DNA of 64,000 bases from NCBI GenBank assembly GCA_964451365.1, contig CAYVIB010000023.1:1-64000 (forward strand). The letters run 5' to 3'. The notes beneath the pieces were generated by a model. It had not been told where the DNA came from. It made no database searches and was given only the letters and a program-made list of their open reading frames with translations. This document shows, in pieces, positions 61,401 through 64,000 of this stretch. The number at the start of each line of letters is the position of its first letter. The stretch's first letter is position 1. The DNA comes from CAYVIB01 sp964451365 (GTDB taxonomy: Bacteria > Pseudomonadota > Gammaproteobacteria > Pseudomonadales > Cellvibrionaceae). Position numbers and translations under genes: made by a program.

Positions 61401-64000
61401 TTGCGTGCACACGACTACAACGGCGCCAGCTTTGCGGATTACGATATTTCCGCCACGGTTACCGACGAAGTGGGGAATGCCTCTACTGTCGGCCTGGTTG
61501 TGCGTATCAAGCCTGACCAGCCACCTCAAGTGAAGGAAATCATTAGCGATAAACCGGCTTACAACAATACCGATCAGGTGAGTTTCGACATACTGGCCAC
61601 GGACGATAAGGCCGTTCACCGGTTGGATATCCGCTACGAACTGAACGGTAGCACATTATCGGATAAGGTCATTGACAGCGAGTCCGGCCTCACACCTCAG
61701 TCGATCGTACAGTACCGGGATCAAATCGATCTTGCCTCGTTAAATTTGCCTAACGCGGCAGCGGAACTGACGATCAATGTGGTGGCGCGGGATGCTCGCG
61801 GTGATCCGGCTTCCGCTGAGATATCGAAGACTGTTGCCATTATTCAGGATAGTCAGGCACCCCTGATCTCCGTCTCGAAGCCCATTCCGGGCAGCACGCT
61901 TTACCGTAACAGTGACGTGGATATTGGTTGGCGCGCTGTAGATGAAAGTGAGCTAGCATCGGTACAGGTGCGGGTAAACGGTCAAGCGGTAAGCACGCCG
62001 CAAATCAGCGGTAAGGATGTATCAGGAAGTTTTACCTATTCGGTTCCGGGTAACGTCAACGAAATTTCTGTCAGTCTAACGGCTATCGATATTTTCGATA
62101 ACCAGGCCGTGGAAAGCTGGACTTACGCCGTTGAAACCGACGACCCTCCGTCAATTTCCATTCGTCATCCGGCGGCCGGTTCACGATTTGTCGAGGGTGA
62201 GCAATTCACTGTTAGTGCCTTGGTCAGTGATAACCGGCAGGTTGCGGGGCTCGAGTTTTTTGTCAGGGAAAATAATGTCGAAACCCAGACATTTAAGGTA
62301 AGTACTGCTGAAATCAACCGGGTAATCAAGGAGGGTGGGTACTTTAGCAAGTTGATACGTGTGCCTCACAAGCTGGAGGATACACCGGATGGCGGAATAG
62401 TCGTAGGCGTTCGCGCCCGGGATGATGCTGGGGCGGAGACTGAAGAGACGTTGGACCTGGTGCTGTTGGATGACGAAGAAGCGCCCACGGTGAGCATGAC
62501 AACTCCGGATGCCGATCTGGCGGTTTTTCCGGGAGCATCATTTAAAGTCGAAGGCGTGGCCAGCGATAACATTTATGTGGACGGTCTGGTGCCTTATCTG
62601 GTATCGGACTTTGAAACGGAAATCCCTCTGGAGTGGGATAAAGGATTGGCCAGAAACGACAGAATGGAGCAGGTCACGGTGCCGAATCCCGGATCATTCG
62701 GTTCAGTTGTCACCGCGCAAAGATTCTACGTTGACTTCAGCGGTCGGGTAAAAATCCCGCTCACTTTCTTTGCCAACTCGGGGGAGCAGTTCCGGTTTTT
62801 TATCAGGGTGACGGATCGGGGGATCAATGCATCCGACTCCAACGATGTCGGTCTGACCATCCAGGAGGATGCAGAGGGTCCTGAAGTTATATTCAACGAG
62901 CCGGAAACGACACTGTTCGACAGGCAACCGGCCGAGTTTCAAGCCCGAATCACAGATAACCTCGCAGTGGCTTCCTACAAAATCAGTATTATCGACCATG
63001 AAACCCGTGAGATGTTGGCTGAAGCGGATTTGAATAGCAAATCGGTTTCCATTCTCGAAGACGACCTGCTGGATCTATCCCGGTATACGGTAACCGGAGA
63101 AGTTCGATTCACCGTGGTTATTGAAGCCAGCGACACCTCCGGCAATTCAACCGTCGGCCGGCGAACCTATACGGTAAAACCGGACGCACCGCCCGAAGTC
63201 TCATTGCTGTCGGCTTCTCCCGGGATATCGGTGATAAAAGGCGCGCTTGCGCACCAGCGTATGTCGATCGTGGATGACTACGTTACAAAACAGGACAGGC
63301 TTAGCACATTTTTTGTTTACTCGAATATGAGTAGTCTCGGCTTGACCAGATCGATTCAGGGAAGCCGGGTCGCCGATCCTGATTCTCAGGGTTCCTATTT
63401 CTCTACCGCACTTATGGCTTATCCGGAGGCTGCTGATATCAATGCACGCTTGTGGATAAATGACGAAACCTACGCCGGTTTTGAGGCGGGAAGTCTGACG
63501 GTCACGCCGGGGTTCATTACTCAGGTGGATAGTCTAAAGCTGGAAGTGGACAGTCATGATGTCAGCTATCGCATTCGCGCCGAAGTCACGGATATCTGCC
63601 TCGCGCAGGAGATTGATGAAACAGTGGCCTGGCAGGATCTGCAATCTTCGAACGGAACGCTGGACCTGCTACCGTATAAATCCAAAGGCGCAACCCTGTT
63701 GAAGATTCAACCGCTTCTGGAGTCCGGAAGTGGACTGACACCGTTCTTCCTGCATGAAATCGTTATTGATCTGGAAAAACTGTCCGGAAAGTTATCTTAT
63801 CTTGACCAGGGAACCCGGCGGCAAGCTGCCGGCTACGAAACTTTGCAGTTGCTGCTGGCAGATGATGGCGTTCAAAGCGGTGAAGCTTTCGTTCATGTCT
63901 CTCCCGTTAGAGAGCATGTGAATACCAGGAACGTCGAGAATACTTTTCTTCCGTCACTCGCGAAACCGGGCATCGAAGGTTTTGACTTGTTTGCATATGC
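58491..64000 (+). CDS. Giant exported protein with many Ig-like domains (3' end outside window)
   Basis: The frame is open to the last base: at least 1836 codons, no stop seen. The start is uncertain: ATG 58461 or 58491, TTG 58503 (GGAG 6 nt upstream) and GTG 58509 are all in frame. After a basic start comes a signal peptide (RLVSIWLCLGFTHVVAQ). The rest is a chain of beta-sandwich units of about 95-105 residues. Their pattern DDxxVxxVxFYxDxxLVG with PPY and a closing ATDxxGxxxxS recurs (for example near 60930-61130), as in bacterial Ig-like (Big) domains of adhesins and giant surface proteins. Acidic Asp-rich turns suggest calcium binding. No catalytic domain is visible in the part seen. Probably surface or secreted. 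Confidence 0.8.
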   Translation, partial: MEQHLFVKKRLLKRLVSIWLCLGFTHVVAQVDIRAVDRITETDSQIRYVATISDCQNLASVSAGSAEVMQVFQREDVSIDPSHPGKCFIDFTVSGPSRLYPNVITTLPDGSTSTFAEAFEVEGEAPTIEYQSVSIRDTEAGQLLVVSIKAMDNTDISYLGVDVLGLRASDLRSHGGVIAEARNSAFARTNGTERVYPISEWQSEYTVKIPISSPLAGEEIAYDAIVLIDAYVVDSSGNQANFSKVAFTGDSIQEQAYSLHISTTPIVINNPLQAPVLSPSIEFQFRGLVDVTGAGNGVTYESSHPDLIGVTSRGFVYALQETDSENVTIEVSYPGLESRFVPVIADFSKQIVDLRVAGVTADSSFELGRLNDWFALPEVQAIFDDGSASVIRGHWTPVVTVGAASSAYLQKNRLNELRSSVVISPSAPAFVTLSLLELPGISSSVAVTARDGQPTVSMDVPTTAFVGTDLVLDAQVEDDVGVSEVRFFLDGGLIGARNQAPWQLTLPISEELEGRTLSVRAEVTDTVGQTGTTLEHFLQVSKQPASNVPAFDFELPVDGVRVVETSPFSIQVATSLGFLPDDFEPQSGISHVEFYLDAGKVGEAMYPLVEVRDVLVGTEVKKELYEVWRFTHKAPSISTTETSLSVSARVHTSRSQKDSPAKLIRIVENRPPAVLLQSPQVGAIATIGKPLPITASISDETLSLGTQVDFIVEGKVVETRRISRSVEEDGDVLLAPSVMDTETRMLTFSYPVLEEHLGSTLAIQVRATDYHGKITTSEVVRVPVKGDQAPTVALSHPVTGASFVAGLPIQLRAEATDDLAVEKVDFYVDSQLVGSDVRPPYAYNFETPETIEKEQVLSMYAVVTDSSGKTAQSNIAEVILGHDEEPPVVNFASPAVTSGENIAEVISGSEFVIKVAGYDNVGATRAELRGVRREGNGYILTDNLADVVTGEDFLLQQIPGALKAYSALLLLRAHDYNGASFADYDISATVTDEVGNASTVGLVVRIKPDQPPQVKEIISDKPAYNNTDQVSFDILATDDKAVHRLDIRYELNGSTLSDKVIDSESGLTPQSIVQYRDQIDLASLNLPNAAAELTINVVARDARGDPASAEISKTVAIIQDSQAPLISVSKPIPGSTLYRNSDVDIGWRAVDESELASVQVRVNGQAVSTPQISGKDVSGSFTYSVPGNVNEISVSLTAIDIFDNQAVESWTYAVETDDPPSISIRHPAAGSRFVEGEQFTVSALVSDNRQVAGLEFFVRENNVETQTFKVSTAEINRVIKEGGYFSKLIRVPHKLEDTPDGGIVVGVRARDDAGAETEETLDLVLLDDEEAPTVSMTTPDADLAVFPGASFKVEGVASDNIYVDGLVPYLVSDFETEIPLEWDKGLARNDRMEQVTVPNPGSFGSVVTAQRFYVDFSGRVKIPLTFFANSGEQFRFFIRVTDRGINASDSNDVGLTIQEDAEGPEVIFNEPETTLFDRQPAEFQARITDNLAVASYKISIIDHETREMLAEADLNSKSVSILEDDLLDLSRYTVTGEVRFTVVIEASDTSGNSTVGRRTYTVKPDAPPEVSLLSASPGISVIKGALAHQRMSIVDDYVTKQDRLSTFFVYSNMSSLGLTRSIQGSRVADPDSQGSYFSTALMAYPEAADINARLWINDETYAGFEAGSLTVTPGFITQVDSLKLEVDSHDVSYRIRAEVTDICLAQEIDETVAWQDLQSSNGTLDLLPYKSKGATLLKIQPLLESGSGLTPFFLHEIVIDLEKLSGKLSYLDQGTRRQAAGYETLQLLLADDGVQSGEAFVHVSPVREHVNTRNVENTFLPSLAKPGIEGFDLFAY

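Noticed and set aside
1..64000. CRISPR arrays, rRNA, tRNA
   Set aside because: No regularly spaced repeat-spacer array, rRNA-like sequence or tRNA TPsiC/CCA pattern was noticed; a tRNA scan was not possible here.

Overview
The window is a 64 kb stretch of a gammaproteobacterial chromosome of moderate GC. A long conserved housekeeping block (pyrG-kdsA-eno-ftsB-ispD-ispF-truD-pcm-nlpD-rpoS-fdxA-mutS, 39.7-53.3 kb) has the gene order of Pseudomonas and its marine relatives. Large secreted and lipoprotein genes, an SpvB/RHS protein and a giant Ig-repeat protein suggest a Cellvibrionaceae-like marine or particle-degrading bacterium. The taxon is an inference from gene order and content.

Left arm (0-15 kb): an EboA-type protein and type I IPP isomerase, an M13 lipoprotein peptidase, then about 2 kb with almost no conventional genes. 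That 2 kb carries a promoter, a 32-codon leader ORF, a three-hairpin attenuator and several micro-ORFs among strong hairpins. Two tandem double-FHA proteins, a secreted M3 oligoendopeptidase and a 1532-residue hybrid sensor kinase with a diguanylate cyclase output follow.

Accessory region (15-30 kb): a 2327-residue exported SpvB/VCBS/RHS protein with a C-terminal toxin-like tip and a 1-nt overlapping candidate immunity gene. Next come AT-rich orphan ORFs, a REP-type Y1 transposase, a four-copy 18-25 bp repeat and an IS630 transposase remnant. Then a VWA lipoprotein paired with a multi-pass membrane protein, a cadherin-like/beta-helix/ricin-like lipoprotein, and an unknown exported protein overlapping mobA.

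Core arm (30-53 kb): mobA and pdxH are divergent around a direct-repeat site. pdxH overlaps a shikimate-kinase-like gene. An Lrp regulator is divergent from an aromatic aminotransferase. HD-GYP, greB, an S9 peptidase and tilS lead into the conserved block, which makes CTP, Kdo, enolase, the FtsB divisome part, MEP-pathway isoprenoid precursors, tRNA pseudouridine, protein repair, NlpD, RpoS, ferredoxin and MutS. surE, usually between truD and pcm, is absent, and a DUF368 (polyprenyl-phosphate translocase family) gene sits between pcm and nlpD.

Right arm (53-64 kb): an AT-rich four-gene cassette (glycosyltransferase, LCM-type methyltransferase, PaaK/CapK-type adenylate-forming enzyme, second methyltransferase) looks like a small horizontally acquired natural-product or glycan tailoring cluster. 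It is followed by the start of a giant exported Ig-repeat protein running off the window. No rRNA, tRNA or CRISPR array was recognised.
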